Positions 49,027 to 57,089 of a stretch of DNA of 64,000 bases are shown here, one piece after another. Both the position numbers and the translations under genes were made by a program. The notes under the pieces were generated by a model. It did not search any database. It saw only the letters and a program-made list of their open reading frames with translations, and was not told where the DNA came from. The stretch spans positions 62,001 through 126,000 of the forward strand of contig CAVSCF010000007.1 in the NCBI GenBank assembly GCA_963726405.1, given 5' to 3'. The DNA comes from JAOUJD01 sp963726405. Lineage in GTDB: Bacteria > Pseudomonadota > Gammaproteobacteria > Burkholderiales > Burkholderiaceae_F. Position 1 is the stretch's first letter; every line of letters starts with the position of its first letter.

Positions 49027-49355
49027 GCCAGCAACGGCGGCTCCGTTTCGGAAGCGATCCATCGAAGGTACGGGGCGAACCCGGCTTCGATTCCGAGGGC
49101 GATGATTTCGGGCACTTCGTGGGGATGCAGCGCGCGGATGGACTGTTCGACTTCCGTGTAGCGGGCGCGCGTCGTCTTGATGATCAGGGGTATCTCGACC
49201 GCGCGTTCCACCGCACCTTGCCATCGGTAGACCGACGTGACCGGCGCAAGGCGGTTCACGCACGCCGCCAGGCCGTTCTCCACCAGCGTGCGGGCGATGC
49301 GATCGGCGACGGCGTCGTCGGGGCAGTTGGTGAGAACGACCAGCGATTCGCTCAT
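49023..49355 (-). CDS. cutA: Divalent cation tolerance protein CutA
   Basis: A 110-residue trimeric PII-like protein linked to copper tolerance. The pattern LTNCPDDAVADRIARTLVEN, the Cys/Asn of LAACVNRLAPVTSVYRW, IKTTRARY and LHPHEVPEIIAL is characteristic. Start and stop overlap the permease and hslR genes (ATGA each), so it is translated as part of the NodIJ-type operon. Confidence 0.95.
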   Translation of the reverse strand: MSESLVVLTNCPDDAVADRIARTLVENGLAACVNRLAPVTSVYRWQGAVERAVEIPLIIKTTRARYTEVEQSIRALHPHEVPEIIALGIEAGFAPYLRWIASETEPPLLA

Positions 49356-50164
49356 TTCAGCAACCTCCTGCGGGTGAGCACCAGCGCCACGTAGTAGCAG
49401 GCGAGGCCGAACACCGCCAGCAGCGTGACGTCGCGGAGCAGATGGTCCGGCGCGCGCCCGAGGGCGAGCGGCCGCACGAGATCCACCGCCGCGCGGATCG
49501 GGAGCCACTGCGCCACCTCGCGCAGCCACGGCGGCAACTGGCTCAGCGGAAAGTAGACGCCGGACAGGAACACGAGCGGCATGACGACCACCGTGAAGTA
49601 GTTGGACAGCAGGTCGTAGCTGCGCGCAACGGCGTTGACGATGAGCGCCATCGACGAGAACACCAACGCGATGAAGAACGCGACGGGCAGGACCAGCAGC
49701 GACAGCGGTTCGCGCGCGATGTCGAGGGCCCAGATCATCACGAGGATGCACAGCGCCGTGAACGTCGATTTGCTGGCCGACCAGACGATCTCGCCGAGCA
49801 GCACGTCGTCGACGGCCAGCGGCGTGTGCAGGATGGCGTCCCATGTCTTCTGCACGTGCATTCGCGAGAACGCGCCCCACAGCGATTCGAACTTGGCCGA
49901 ATAGATGACGCTCATCGCGATCGCCCCGCTCGCGAGGAACTGCAGGTAGGTGACGCCCTCCACCTGCGGGAGCAGGCTGCCGAGTCCGTAGCCGAACGCC
50001 ACGATCGTGAGCAGCGGCTCGATCACGTTCGTCAGCAGCCGCTCGAAGAAGAGCTTGCGCCACACGAGGTAGTTGCGACGCCAGACCGGAATGAAGCGCA
50101 CCGAGACCTGCGGCAGAGCCCAGCGCGAAGTGCGCCCGGAAGGGGCCGGCAGGGCCGCGCTCAC
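49352..50164 (-). CDS. ABC-2 type permease (NodJ-like)
   Basis: A 270-residue membrane permease with about six helices and the ABC-2 region MPLVFLSGVYFPLSQLPPWL (about residues 192-211), resembling NodJ. It pairs with the ATPase encoded upstream; the substrate outside rhizobia is unknown. I chose GTG 50164. The same frame stays open to 50308 but that part is encoded by a tandem DNA repeat (50171-50290) and reads HERARPLRSAHP twice. It overlaps cutA by 4 bp. Confidence 0.88.
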   Translation of the reverse strand: MSAALPAPSGRTSRWALPQVSVRFIPVWRRNYLVWRKLFFERLLTNVIEPLLTIVAFGYGLGSLLPQVEGVTYLQFLASGAIAMSVIYSAKFESLWGAFSRMHVQKTWDAILHTPLAVDDVLLGEIVWSASKSTFTALCILVMIWALDIAREPLSLLVLPVAFFIALVFSSMALIVNAVARSYDLLSNYFTVVVMPLVFLSGVYFPLSQLPPWLREVAQWLPIRAAVDLVRPLALGRAPDHLLRDVTLLAVFGLACYYVALVLTRRRLLK

Positions 50165-50170
50165 TGGACG

Positions 50171-50290
50171 ACCCTCCGCGCTGCGCGCTTCGGGATGAGC
50201 GCTTCGGAGCGGCCGTGCGCGCTCATGTGAACTACCCTCCGCGCTGCGCGCTCCGGGATGAGCGCTTCGGAGCGGCCGTGCGCGCTCATG
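50171..50290. repeat. Tandem 57-bp repeat, 63-bp period
   Basis: Copies at 50171-50227 and 50234-50290 differ at one base and are separated by TGAACT. Each ends in CATG-like GCGCGCTCATG, and the second overlaps the ATPase stop codon. The repeat fills the gap between the ATPase and permease genes. It looks like a small dispersed repeat of the kind common in high-GC betaproteobacteria, duplicated in place. Confidence 0.8.
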
Positions 50291-51236
50291 CTTCGTCCCG
50301 CATTTCACGCCCCGTCAGCTTCAGGAAGACATCCTCGAGGTTGGCCGGCCGGTGCAGGTAGCGCAAGGAGGCGGCCGCCTCGAGCGACTGCAGCAGGGGC
50401 GCGGGATCCGCCGCGTAGCAGAACGCGGTCTCTCCGGTGATCTCCATCCGGTCTGCCAGCCGGCGGCCGTCACGCTCTGCCCAGCCGAAGGCGCCATCCC
50501 CGTAGACCTCGATGACGTGCGGTTCGATGTGCGCGCGGATCAGGTCGCGCGGCGCGCCCTCCCCGATCTTGCGCCCGTGGTCGATCACCGCGAGATGCGT
50601 CGCGAGGCGCTCCGCCTCGTCCATGAAGTGCGTCGTGAGCAGGATCGTCTTGCCGCGGGCGAGGAGCTGCTTCAACCGCTCCCAGATCACGTGCCGTGCC
50701 TGCGGATCGAGGCCGGTGGTCGGCTCGTCCATGAAGATCAGGTCGGGATCGTTGACCAGTGCGCGGGCGAGCGTCAGTCGCCGCTTCATGCCGCCCGACA
50801 GTTCGCCGATGCGCGCGTCCTTCTTGTGCACGAGGTTGGCGAACTCCAGAAGGCCCGGAACGCGCGCGAGCACCTCGTCGTCGGAGCGTCCGAAGTAACG
50901 ACCGTAGACGAGGAGGTTCTCCGTGACCGTGAAATCCGGATCGAGGTTGTCCATCTGCGGCACGACGCCCACGCGGATGCGCGCTCGGCGCGCATGCCGT
51001 GGTACGGGCTCTCCCACCAGGAGGATCTCGCCGGCGTCCGGCTCGGTGAGACCCAGGCAGCAACGCAACGTCGTCGTCTTTCCGGCACCGTTCGGTCCGA
51101 GCAGCGCGTAGCAGGTGCCGCGCGGAATGCTGAACGACAGGCGGTCCACCACCGTGATGCCGCCGTAGGCCTTTTGCAGGCCGTTGACGACGAGCACGGC
51201 GTCGGAAGCAGAGGCAGTGTCGGGCAGGGCGTTCAT
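50286..51236 (-). CDS. ABC transporter ATPase (NodI-like)
   Basis: A 316-residue ATPase with Walker A GPNGAGKTTT (about residues 47-56), signature LSGGMKRRL, Walker B LIFMDEPTTGLDP and switch LTTHFMDEA; the QMDNLDPDFTVTENL Q-loop region and the C-terminal ~90 residues match the NodI/DRA family. It is the first gene of ATPase-permease-cutA-hslR. Its stop lies within the tandem repeat. The pair follows rplQ, as in Burkholderia as I recall. Confidence 0.92.
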   Translation of the reverse strand: MNALPDTASASDAVLVVNGLQKAYGGITVVDRLSFSIPRGTCYALLGPNGAGKTTTLRCCLGLTEPDAGEILLVGEPVPRHARRARIRVGVVPQMDNLDPDFTVTENLLVYGRYFGRSDDEVLARVPGLLEFANLVHKKDARIGELSGGMKRRLTLARALVNDPDLIFMDEPTTGLDPQARHVIWERLKQLLARGKTILLTTHFMDEAERLATHLAVIDHGRKIGEGAPRDLIRAHIEPHVIEVYGDGAFGWAERDGRRLADRMEITGETAFCYAADPAPLLQSLEAAASLRYLHRPANLEDVFLKLTGREMRDEA

Positions 51237-51264
51237 GAGCGAGGGAAGCTGTCGAACAAAAGCA

Positions 51265-51291
51265 AAAGGCCTGCCGAACGGGCAGGCCTTT
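51265..51291 (-). terminator. Terminator after rplQ
   Basis: An 11-bp perfect stem AAAGGCCTGCC / GGCAGGCCTTT with a five-base loop, followed on the minus strand by a T-rich stretch (TGCTTTTG). It lies 22 bp beyond the rplQ stop and closes the ribosomal operon. The ABC ATPase starts about 30 bp further on. Confidence 0.88.
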
Positions 51292-51313
51292 GCAGTCTAA
51301 CGGGCGCGAACGT

Positions 51314-51709
51314 TCAGCTCGCGTCGTCCTCGGCGGCAGCCGCCTCCGGCAGCGGCCGGTCCACCAGTTCGACGAACGCCATGGGTGCGTTGTCGCCCAC
51401 CCGGAATCCCATCTTCAGGATGCGGGTGTAACCACCGTTGCGGGCCTTGTAACGCGGGCCGATCTCGCTGAAGAGCTTGACGACCACTTCGCGGTCGCGC
51501 AGCCGGTTGAACGCCAGGCGCTTGTTCGCGACGGTCGGCTCGCGACCGAGCGTGATCAGCGGCTCGACGACGCGCCGCAGTTCCTTGGCCTTCGGGAGGG
51601 TCGTCTTGATCGCTTCGTGGCGCAGCAGCGAGTTCGCCATGTTGCGGAACATCGCCAGGCGATGGCTGCTGGTGCGGTTCAGTTTCCGCAATCCGTGTCC
51701 GTGACGCAT
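51314..51709 (-). CDS. rplQ: 50S ribosomal protein L17
   Basis: A 131-residue large-subunit protein beginning MRHGHGLRKLNRTSSHR, the invariant L17 start, with LLRHEAIKTTLPKAKELR following. The last gene of the alpha operon after rpoA, 101 bp away, with a strong terminator behind it. The acidic tail (PEAAAAEDDAS) is short and ordinary. Confidence 0.98.
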   Translation of the reverse strand: MRHGHGLRKLNRTSSHRLAMFRNMANSLLRHEAIKTTLPKAKELRRVVEPLITLGREPTVANKRLAFNRLRDREVVVKLFSEIGPRYKARNGGYTRILKMGFRVGDNAPMAFVELVDRPLPEAAAAEDDAS

Positions 51710-51810
51710 TCGTTCTTCCTTTCAGTCTTGGTGGCCGACTCTTCTATCCCTCGAGGGGCGGTTCGGTCAGTGAAAAGGGCAGGCCGGTTCCCGGCCCGCC
51801 CCGGTTCCTG

Positions 51811-52794
51811 CTACTTGTCCATCCCGGCCGGCGGCCAGTTTTCGAGCTTCATGCCGAGCGTGAGCCCGCGCGCAGCGAGCACTTCCTTGATCTCGTTGAG
51901 CGACTTGCGGCCGAGGTTCGGGGTCTTGAGCAACTCGTTCTCGGTGCGCTGGATGAGGTCGCCGATGTAATAGATGTTCTCGGCCTTCAGGCAGTTGGCC
52001 GAGCGCACGGTCAGTTCGAGATCGTCGACCGGACGCAGCAGGATCGGATCGACCTGCGGCGAACGCGACGACGGCGTCGAGGACGACTCGGCCATGCCTT
52101 CCAGTGCGCCGAACACCTGCAACTGATCCATCAGGATGCGGGCCGATGCACGGACCGCTTCCTCCGGCGTGATCGCGCCGTTCGTCTCGATGGTCATCAC
52201 CAGCTTGTCGAGGTCGGTGCGCTGCTCGACCCGCGCAGCTTCCACGGCGTACGAAACGCGGCGGACCGGCGAGAACGACGCATCCATCACGATGCGGCCG
52301 ATCGTCTTCGAATGATCGTCGCGGAACGCGCGGACGTTGCCCGGCACGTAGCCGCGGCCCTTCTCCACGTGCAACTGCATCTCCAGGCGCCCGCCGCCGG
52401 ACAGGTGCGCAACCACGTGCTCGGGGTTCACGATCTCGACGTCGTGCGGCAGCTCGATGTCGCCGGCCGTCACCACGCCCTCGCCGTCCTTGGCCAGTCG
52501 CAGCGTGACTTCATCGCGGTTGTGGAGCTTGAAGACGACGCCCTTGAGGTTCAGCAGGATGTCGACCACGTCCTCACGCACGCCATCGAGCGTCGAGTAT
52601 TCGTGCACGACGCCCGTGATCTGCGCCTCGGTCGGCGCATAGCCGACCATCGAGGACAGCAGGATGCGGCGCAGCGCATTGCCGAGCGTGTGGCCGTAGC
52701 CGCGCTCGAACGGTTCCATCGTGACGATGGCGGAATTCGGGCCGATCGCTTCGACTTCGATCGCGCGCGGCTTGAGCAGTGCAGTGCTTGTCAT
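51811..52794 (-). CDS. rpoA: RNA polymerase alpha subunit
   Basis: A 327-residue alpha subunit that nucleates RNA polymerase assembly. The N-terminal dimerisation domain has FERGYGHTLGNALRRILLSS (about 28-47); a linker near 230-245 leads to the C-terminal domain (LRPVDDLELTVRSANCLKAE, LLKTPNLGRKSLNEIKEVL) that contacts DNA UP elements and activators. It lies 160 bp downstream of rpsD across a spacer rich in hairpins. Confidence 0.98.
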   Translation of the reverse strand: MTSTALLKPRAIEVEAIGPNSAIVTMEPFERGYGHTLGNALRRILLSSMVGYAPTEAQITGVVHEYSTLDGVREDVVDILLNLKGVVFKLHNRDEVTLRLAKDGEGVVTAGDIELPHDVEIVNPEHVVAHLSGGGRLEMQLHVEKGRGYVPGNVRAFRDDHSKTIGRIVMDASFSPVRRVSYAVEAARVEQRTDLDKLVMTIETNGAITPEEAVRASARILMDQLQVFGALEGMAESSSTPSSRSPQVDPILLRPVDDLELTVRSANCLKAENIYYIGDLIQRTENELLKTPNLGRKSLNEIKEVLAARGLTLGMKLENWPPAGMDK

Positions 52795-52864
52795 TTGGAT
52801 CAGGGTCCCTTCAATACCCTCGGCTCGTTACGCCGATAAGGCTGATGGTGAGGGCGGGGAAGAT

Positions 52865-52950
52865 ACGAAAGAAGTTGCCCAGCCAACTTTCGTCGCCGGA
52901 CCGGCAAAGCCGGGCCGGCGGAAATCCTTGTATTCGCGTGAGCGAATACA
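52865..52950 (-). other. Hairpin cluster in the rpsD-rpoA spacer
   Basis: Three inverted repeats lie side by side: CGAAAGAAGTTG / CAACTTTCG (52866-52892, two-base bulge), GCCGGACCGGC / GCCGGGCCGGC (52895-52919, one mismatch) and the perfect TGTATTCGC / GCGAATACA (52929-52950, four-base loop). None has a proper T-tract. They may be processing or stability elements that set rpoA expression apart from rpsD. Confidence 0.5.
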
Positions 52951-52954
52951 GTCC

Positions 52955-53578
52955 TTACCTCGAATACAGCTCGACGACCAGCGATTCGTTGACGTCCTGC
53001 GCGATCTCGGTGCGATCCGGCGCGCTCTTGAACTTGCCTTCCATCTTCTTCGGATCGACGTCGACCCAGGACGGGAAGCCGGACTGCTCGGCAAGCGTCA
53101 GCGCCTCCTGGATGCGGCCCTGCTTCTTCGCCTTTTCACGCACCGTGATCACGTCGCCCGCCTTGACGAGCATCGACGGGATGCCCGCGGTTTCGCCGTT
53201 CAGCGCAATCGCGCGATGGCCCACCAGCTGGCGCGCTTCGGCCCGCGTCGAACCGAAGCCCATGCGATAGACGACGTTGTCGAGGCGCGACTCCAGCAGG
53301 ATCAGCAGGTGCTCGCCGGTGTTGCCCTTGCGGCGGGCAGCTTCCTGGTAGTAGCGGCGGAACTGGCGCTCGAGGACGCCGTACATGCGCTTCAGCTTCT
53401 GCTTCTCGCGCAGCTGCGTGCCGTAGTCCGACTGGCGCGCGCCCGAGATGCGGCCGTGCTGGCCCGGCTTGCTGTCCGCCTTGGCCTTCGAGTCGAAGGC
53501 GCGGCGCGAGCTCTTGAGGAAGAGGTCGGTGCCCTCGCGGCGCGAGAGCTTGAGTTTCGGTCCTGTGTAACGAGCCAC
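52955..53578 (-). CDS. rpsD: 30S ribosomal protein S4
   Basis: A 207-residue primary 16S rRNA-binding protein and, in E. coli, translational repressor of the alpha operon. The start is GTG 53578 (ARYTGPKLKLSRREGTDLF). The S4 domain is at about 98-160 (RLDNVVYRMGFGSTRAEARQ, VGHRAIALNGE). The Cys-free N-terminus is the zinc-less type. Long hairpin-bearing spacers lie on both sides. Confidence 0.98.
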   Translation of the reverse strand: MARYTGPKLKLSRREGTDLFLKSSRRAFDSKAKADSKPGQHGRISGARQSDYGTQLREKQKLKRMYGVLERQFRRYYQEAARRKGNTGEHLLILLESRLDNVVYRMGFGSTRAEARQLVGHRAIALNGETAGIPSMLVKAGDVITVREKAKKQGRIQEALTLAEQSGFPSWVDVDPKKMEGKFKSAPDRTEIAQDVNESLVVELYSR

Positions 53579-53667
53579 GTTATTTTCCTTTTCATCCTGC
53601 GGCGTAGCCGCATTAAGTCGAGGTCCTCGGACCCGCGACGCGTGGGCAGTTGCCTGCCTTTGCCTTC

Positions 53668-53741
53668 AAAAAGTTCGACTGGCTCCGCCAGCGAACTTTT
53701 TCAAATCAGATCGCGCGAAAGTAGGTTTGTACTTTCGCGCG
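53668..53741 (-). other. Two strong hairpins in the rpsK-rpsD spacer
   Basis: Hairpin A (53668-53701) pairs AAAAAGTTCG with CGAACTTTTT and CTGGC with GCCAG, giving a terminator-like shape with T-runs on both strands. Hairpin B (53712-53741) is a perfect 12-bp stem CGCGCGAAAGTA / TACTTTCGCGCG with a six-base loop. They may attenuate transcription or protect the upstream message between rpsK and rpsD. Confidence 0.6.
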
Positions 53742-53745
53742 CCCG

Positions 53746-54159
53746 CTACACGCGGCGCTTCTTCGGCGGCCGCACGCCGTTGTGCGGAATCGGCGTGATG
53801 TCCTGGATCGAGATCACGCGGATGCCGATGGCGTTCAGCGCGCGCACCGACGACTCGCGGCCGGGGCCGGGGCCGGTGATGCGCACTTCGACGTTCTTGA
53901 TGCCGTGTTCCTGCGCCGCCCGGCCCGCCGTCTCGGCAGCTACCTGCGCCGCGAACGGGGTGGACTTGCGCGATCCCTTGAAGCCGGCACCGCCGGAGCT
54001 CGCCCACGACAGGGCGTTGCCCTGGCGATCGGTGATGGTGATGATCGTGTTGTTGAACGACGCGTGCACGTGGCAGATGCCGTCCGATACGACCTTCTTG
54101 ACCTTCTTGCGCGCGCGCTGCTGCGCGGCGACCTGCTGCGGAGAGGGACTCTTCGCCAT
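53746..54159 (-). CDS. rpsK: 30S ribosomal protein S11
   Basis: A 137-residue platform protein of the 30S subunit. Family motifs are HASFNNTIITITDRQGNAL, GSRKSTPFAAQ and the C-terminal DITPIPHNGVRPPKKRRV. The N-terminus carries a basic Gln/Arg/Lys stretch (QQVAAQQRARKKVKK). It lies 3 bp downstream of rpsM and 167 bp upstream of rpsD. Confidence 0.98.
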   Translation of the reverse strand: MAKSPSPQQVAAQQRARKKVKKVVSDGICHVHASFNNTIITITDRQGNALSWASSGGAGFKGSRKSTPFAAQVAAETAGRAAQEHGIKNVEVRITGPGPGRESSVRALNAIGIRVISIQDITPIPHNGVRPPKKRRV

Positions 54160-54162
54160 GGC

Positions 54163-54534
54163 TTACGTTCCTTTCTTCAGCGACACGCCGGCCTTGCGCG
54201 GGCCCTTGCGCGTGCGCGCGTTCGTGCGGGTGCGCTGGCCGCGGACCGGCAGGCCACGGCGGTGACGCACGCCACGGTACGTGCCGAGGTCGATCAGTCG
54301 CTTGATCGACAGCTGCGTCTCGCGGCGCAGATCGCCTTCCACCGTGACGCGCGCGACTTCCTCGCGGATGCGCTCCACCTCGGCGTCGTTCAGTTCCTTG
54401 ACCTTCTTGTCATAGGGAACCGCGGCGGCTTCAAGGATCGCCCGCGCGCGAGCGCGGCCGATGCCGTAGATCGACGTCAGGCCGATTTCCGCATGTTGAT
54501 GCGGCGGGATATTGATACCAGCAATACGAGCCAT
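54163..54534 (-). CDS. rpsM: 30S ribosomal protein S13
   Basis: A 123-residue head protein of the 30S subunit that contacts the 50S and tRNA. It begins ARIAGINIPPHQHAEIGLTSIYGIG and ends with the basic VRGQRTRTNARTRKGPRK. It starts 20 bp downstream of rpmJ; in E. coli the S4 repressor site is in this leader, but I could not identify a pseudoknot here. Confidence 0.98.
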   Translation of the reverse strand: MARIAGINIPPHQHAEIGLTSIYGIGRARARAILEAAAVPYDKKVKELNDAEVERIREEVARVTVEGDLRRETQLSIKRLIDLGTYRGVRHRRGLPVRGQRTRTNARTRKGPRKAGVSLKKGT

Positions 54535-54554
54535 TCTGAGTCCTCGTTATCCGC

Positions 54555-54668
54555 TTAGCCCTGGCGCTGCTTGTGCCGCGGATCCGTGCAGATCACGCGA
54601 ACCACGCGCTTGCGCTTGATGACCTTGCAGTTGCGGCACATCTTCTTGACGGAAGCCATCACTTTCAT
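54555..54668 (-). CDS. rpmJ: 50S ribosomal protein L36
   Basis: A 37-residue protein, MKVMASVKKMCRNCKVIKRK at its start, with the zinc ligands in CRNC and the later Cys and His (VICTDPRHKQRQG). The ATG is at 54668 and TAA at 54555-54557. It lies between infA and rpsM, its standard place. The zinc-binding form is present. Confidence 0.96.
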   Translation of the reverse strand: MKVMASVKKMCRNCKVIKRKRVVRVICTDPRHKQRQG

Positions 54669-54686
54669 CTTGTTCTCCAATCCGCG

Positions 54687-54905
54687 CTATTTGGCACGGA
54701 ACACAATGCGCGCCCGCGACAGGTCGTACGGCGTCAGTTCCACAGTCACCTTGTCACCGGGCAGGATGCGGATGTAGTGCATCCGCATCTTCCCGGAAAT
54801 ATGCCCCAGCACCACGTGCCCGTTCTCGAGCTTGACGCGGAACGTGGCGTTCGGAAGATTCTCGAGAATCTCCCCTTGCATCTGGATTGCGTCGTCCTTG
54901 GACAT
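54687..54905 (-). CDS. infA: Translation initiation factor IF-1
   Basis: A 72-residue OB-fold protein that binds the 30S A site during initiation. The sequence is the usual form (MSKDDAIQMQGEILENLPNA ... ISGKMRMHYIRILPGDKV). It lies 9 bp after secY and 18 bp before rpmJ, so it is in the spc/alpha junction as in other betaproteobacteria. Confidence 0.97.
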   Translation of the reverse strand: MSKDDAIQMQGEILENLPNATFRVKLENGHVVLGHISGKMRMHYIRILPGDKVTVELTPYDLSRARIVFRAK

Positions 54906-54914
54906 GTCCCGTGT

Positions 54915-56249
54915 TCAGCGCGGCAACTGGCCGGGGCCGAAGCCCTTGAAATTCGCCTTCTTCAGCAGCGACTCGTACTGGTGAGTCATCAGGTAGGCCT
55001 GCACCTGCGCCATGAAGTCCATCGTCACGACCACCACGATCAGCAGCGAAGTGCCGCCGAAGTAGAACGGCACCGAGAAGCGGCTGTTCAGGAATTCGGG
55101 CACCAGGCACACGAACGTGATGTAGATGGCTCCCGCGAGCGTCAGCCGCATCAGGATCCGGTCGATGTAGCGACCGGTCTGCTCCCCCGGACGGATGCCG
55201 GGCACGAACGCTCCGCTCTTCTTCAGGTTGTCCGCGGTCTCCTTGCTGTTGAACACGAGCGCCGTGTAGAAGAAGCAGAAGAAGATGATCAGCGACGCGT
55301 ACAGCACCATGTAGAGCGGTTGGCCGGGCGACAGCGCGGCGGCGAGGTCGCGGATCCAGCGCGTCGCGTCGCCCGTGGTGAACCAGCTCGCCAGCGTCGC
55401 CGGGAACAGGATCAGCGACGACGCGAAGATCGGCGGGATCACGCCCGACATGTTGAGCTTGAGCGGAAGGAACGAGGCCTGGCCGCCGTAGATCTTGTTG
55501 CCGACCTGGCGCTTGGCGTAGTTCACAGTGATCTTGCGCTGGCCGCGTTCCACGAACACGACGAACGCCGTGACCAGGACGATCAGCGCGATGATGAACA
55601 GCGCCGCGAGCGGCGAAATCCCGCCGGTGCGAACCAGTTCGAACAGGCCGCCGATGGCAGTCGGCAGACCGGCGACGATGCCGGCGAAGATCAGGATCGA
55701 GATGCCGTTGCCCAGTCCGCGCTCCGTGATCTGCTCGCCCAGCCACATCAGGAACATCGTCCCCGTGACCAGCGACACGACGCAGATGAATCGGAACATC
55801 AGGCCCGGGTCGAGCACGAGTCCCTGCTGGGACTCGATCGCCACGGAGATGCCGATGGCCTGGAAGATCGCGAGGCCCAGCGTGCCGTAGCGCGTGTACT
55901 GCGTGATCTTGCGCCGACCCGACTCGCCTTCCTTGCGCAACGCCTCGAGCGAGGGCATCACGTAGGTCAGCATCTGCATGATGATCGACGCCGAGATGTA
56001 CGGCATGATCCCCAGCGCGAACACCGAAAAGCGCGACAGGGCGCCGCCGGAGAACATGTTGAACAGCCCGAGGATGCCGCCCTGCTGGCTGTTGAACAGT
56101 TGCTTCAGCTGGTCGGGGTCGATCCCCGGCACCGGGATGTGCGTCCCGACCCGGTAGACGACGAGCGCCAGCACCAGAAACAGCAGCCGCCGTTTCAGGT
56201 CGCCGTACTTTCCGGTCTTGCCGAGCGTATTGGGAAGGCTGGTCGCCAC
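54915..56249 (-). CDS. secY: Protein translocase subunit SecY
   Basis: A 444-residue, ten-helix channel of the SecYEG translocon. The start is GTG 56249 (ATSLPNTLGKTGKYGDLKRR). Visible motifs are VPGIDPDQLK in loop 1, the plug-region SGGALSRFSVFALGIMPYI and the C-terminal YYGGTSLLI-like FYFGGTSLLIVVVVTMDF. It follows rplO by 37 bp. Confidence 0.98.
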   Translation of the reverse strand: MATSLPNTLGKTGKYGDLKRRLLFLVLALVVYRVGTHIPVPGIDPDQLKQLFNSQQGGILGLFNMFSGGALSRFSVFALGIMPYISASIIMQMLTYVMPSLEALRKEGESGRRKITQYTRYGTLGLAIFQAIGISVAIESQQGLVLDPGLMFRFICVVSLVTGTMFLMWLGEQITERGLGNGISILIFAGIVAGLPTAIGGLFELVRTGGISPLAALFIIALIVLVTAFVVFVERGQRKITVNYAKRQVGNKIYGGQASFLPLKLNMSGVIPPIFASSLILFPATLASWFTTGDATRWIRDLAAALSPGQPLYMVLYASLIIFFCFFYTALVFNSKETADNLKKSGAFVPGIRPGEQTGRYIDRILMRLTLAGAIYITFVCLVPEFLNSRFSVPFYFGGTSLLIVVVVTMDFMAQVQAYLMTHQYESLLKKANFKGFGPGQLPR

Positions 56250-56286
56250 GCGGGTTCCTGGTCCTGGTTATGTCAGGTGAGGCCGA

Positions 56287-56874
56287 TCACTGCTTCTTCG
56301 AGGCGGCTTTTTCCGCGGCAGGCTTCTTCGCGGGCGCCTTGTCCGCCGCCGGCTTGTTCGCCGCGGCCTGGACTGCCGCCTTCTTGTCGGCGATCGCCTT
56401 CTTCGCCGCCGCCTTCTTCACCGTATCGGGTGCTGCCGGCTGCACTGCCACCGAGCCGCCTGCGGCCTCGATCGCCGCGCGGGCGCCCTTCGTCACGCCG
56501 ATGCCGCGCACGCTGACCTTGCGGGACAGTTCGCCGGAGAGGATGACGCGCGCGTCCAGCGCCAGCGCGGACACCACGCCGGCCTGCTTCAGCACCATCA
56601 GGTCGACCTCGTCGACGCCAAGCTTCTGCAGGTCAGACAGCCGCACGACATCTACGTAGCGACGCGTCAGCGACGTGAAGCCGCGTTTGGGCAGCCGACG
56701 ATGCAGCGGCATCTGGCCGCCCTCGAACCCGACCTTGTGGAAACCGCCGGTGCGGGACTTCTGGCCTTTGTGGCCGCGGCCCGCGGTCTTGCCCCAGCCG
56801 GAGCCGATACCGCGGCCCACGCGGTGGGCGGCGCTCTTGCTGCCAGCAGCGGGTTTCAGGTTGTTCAGGCGCAT
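56287..56874 (-). CDS. rplO: 50S ribosomal protein L15 with Lys/Ala-rich tail
   Basis: A 195-residue protein; ordinary L15 has about 145. The core is standard (MRLNNLKPAAGSK, RVGRGIGSGWGKTAGRGHKG, GGQMPLHRRLPKRGF). After about residue 150 comes an Ala/Lys/Pro-rich tail (KKAAAKKAIADKK, PAADKAPAKKPAAEKAASKK) that looks disordered. ATG 56874 gives the normal start; the open frame to 56919 has no support. Confidence 0.97.
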   Translation of the reverse strand: MRLNNLKPAAGSKSAAHRVGRGIGSGWGKTAGRGHKGQKSRTGGFHKVGFEGGQMPLHRRLPKRGFTSLTRRYVDVVRLSDLQKLGVDEVDLMVLKQAGVVSALALDARVILSGELSRKVSVRGIGVTKGARAAIEAAGGSVAVQPAAPDTVKKAAAKKAIADKKAAVQAAANKPAADKAPAKKPAAEKAASKKQ

Positions 56875-56893
56875 GGTGTTGTCCTTGCGTGCG

Positions 56894-57073
56894 TCACGCG
56901 ACCTTAACGAGGTGCGCAACCGCGTTGATCATGCCGCGCACCGCCGGGGTGTCTTCCAGCTCGCGGGTCTGGTGCATGCGCTTGAGGCCGAGGCCCTTCA
57001 CGGTGGCCTGATGCGCGGCCTTGGCCGAGATCGGGCTCTTCACCAGCGTCACTTTCAGCGTCTTGTTCGCCAT
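56894..57073 (-). CDS. rpmD: 50S ribosomal protein L30
   Basis: A 59-residue protein, MANKTLKVTLVKSPISAKAA at its start, with the conserved TVKGLGLKRMHQTRE motif. It lies between rpsE and rplO. The frame is open upstream inside rpsE but that is not homologous; ATG 57073 gives the family length. Confidence 0.97.
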   Translation of the reverse strand: MANKTLKVTLVKSPISAKAAHQATVKGLGLKRMHQTRELEDTPAVRGMINAVAHLVKVA

Positions 57074-57089
57074 TGCCAGTCCCTGGGCG

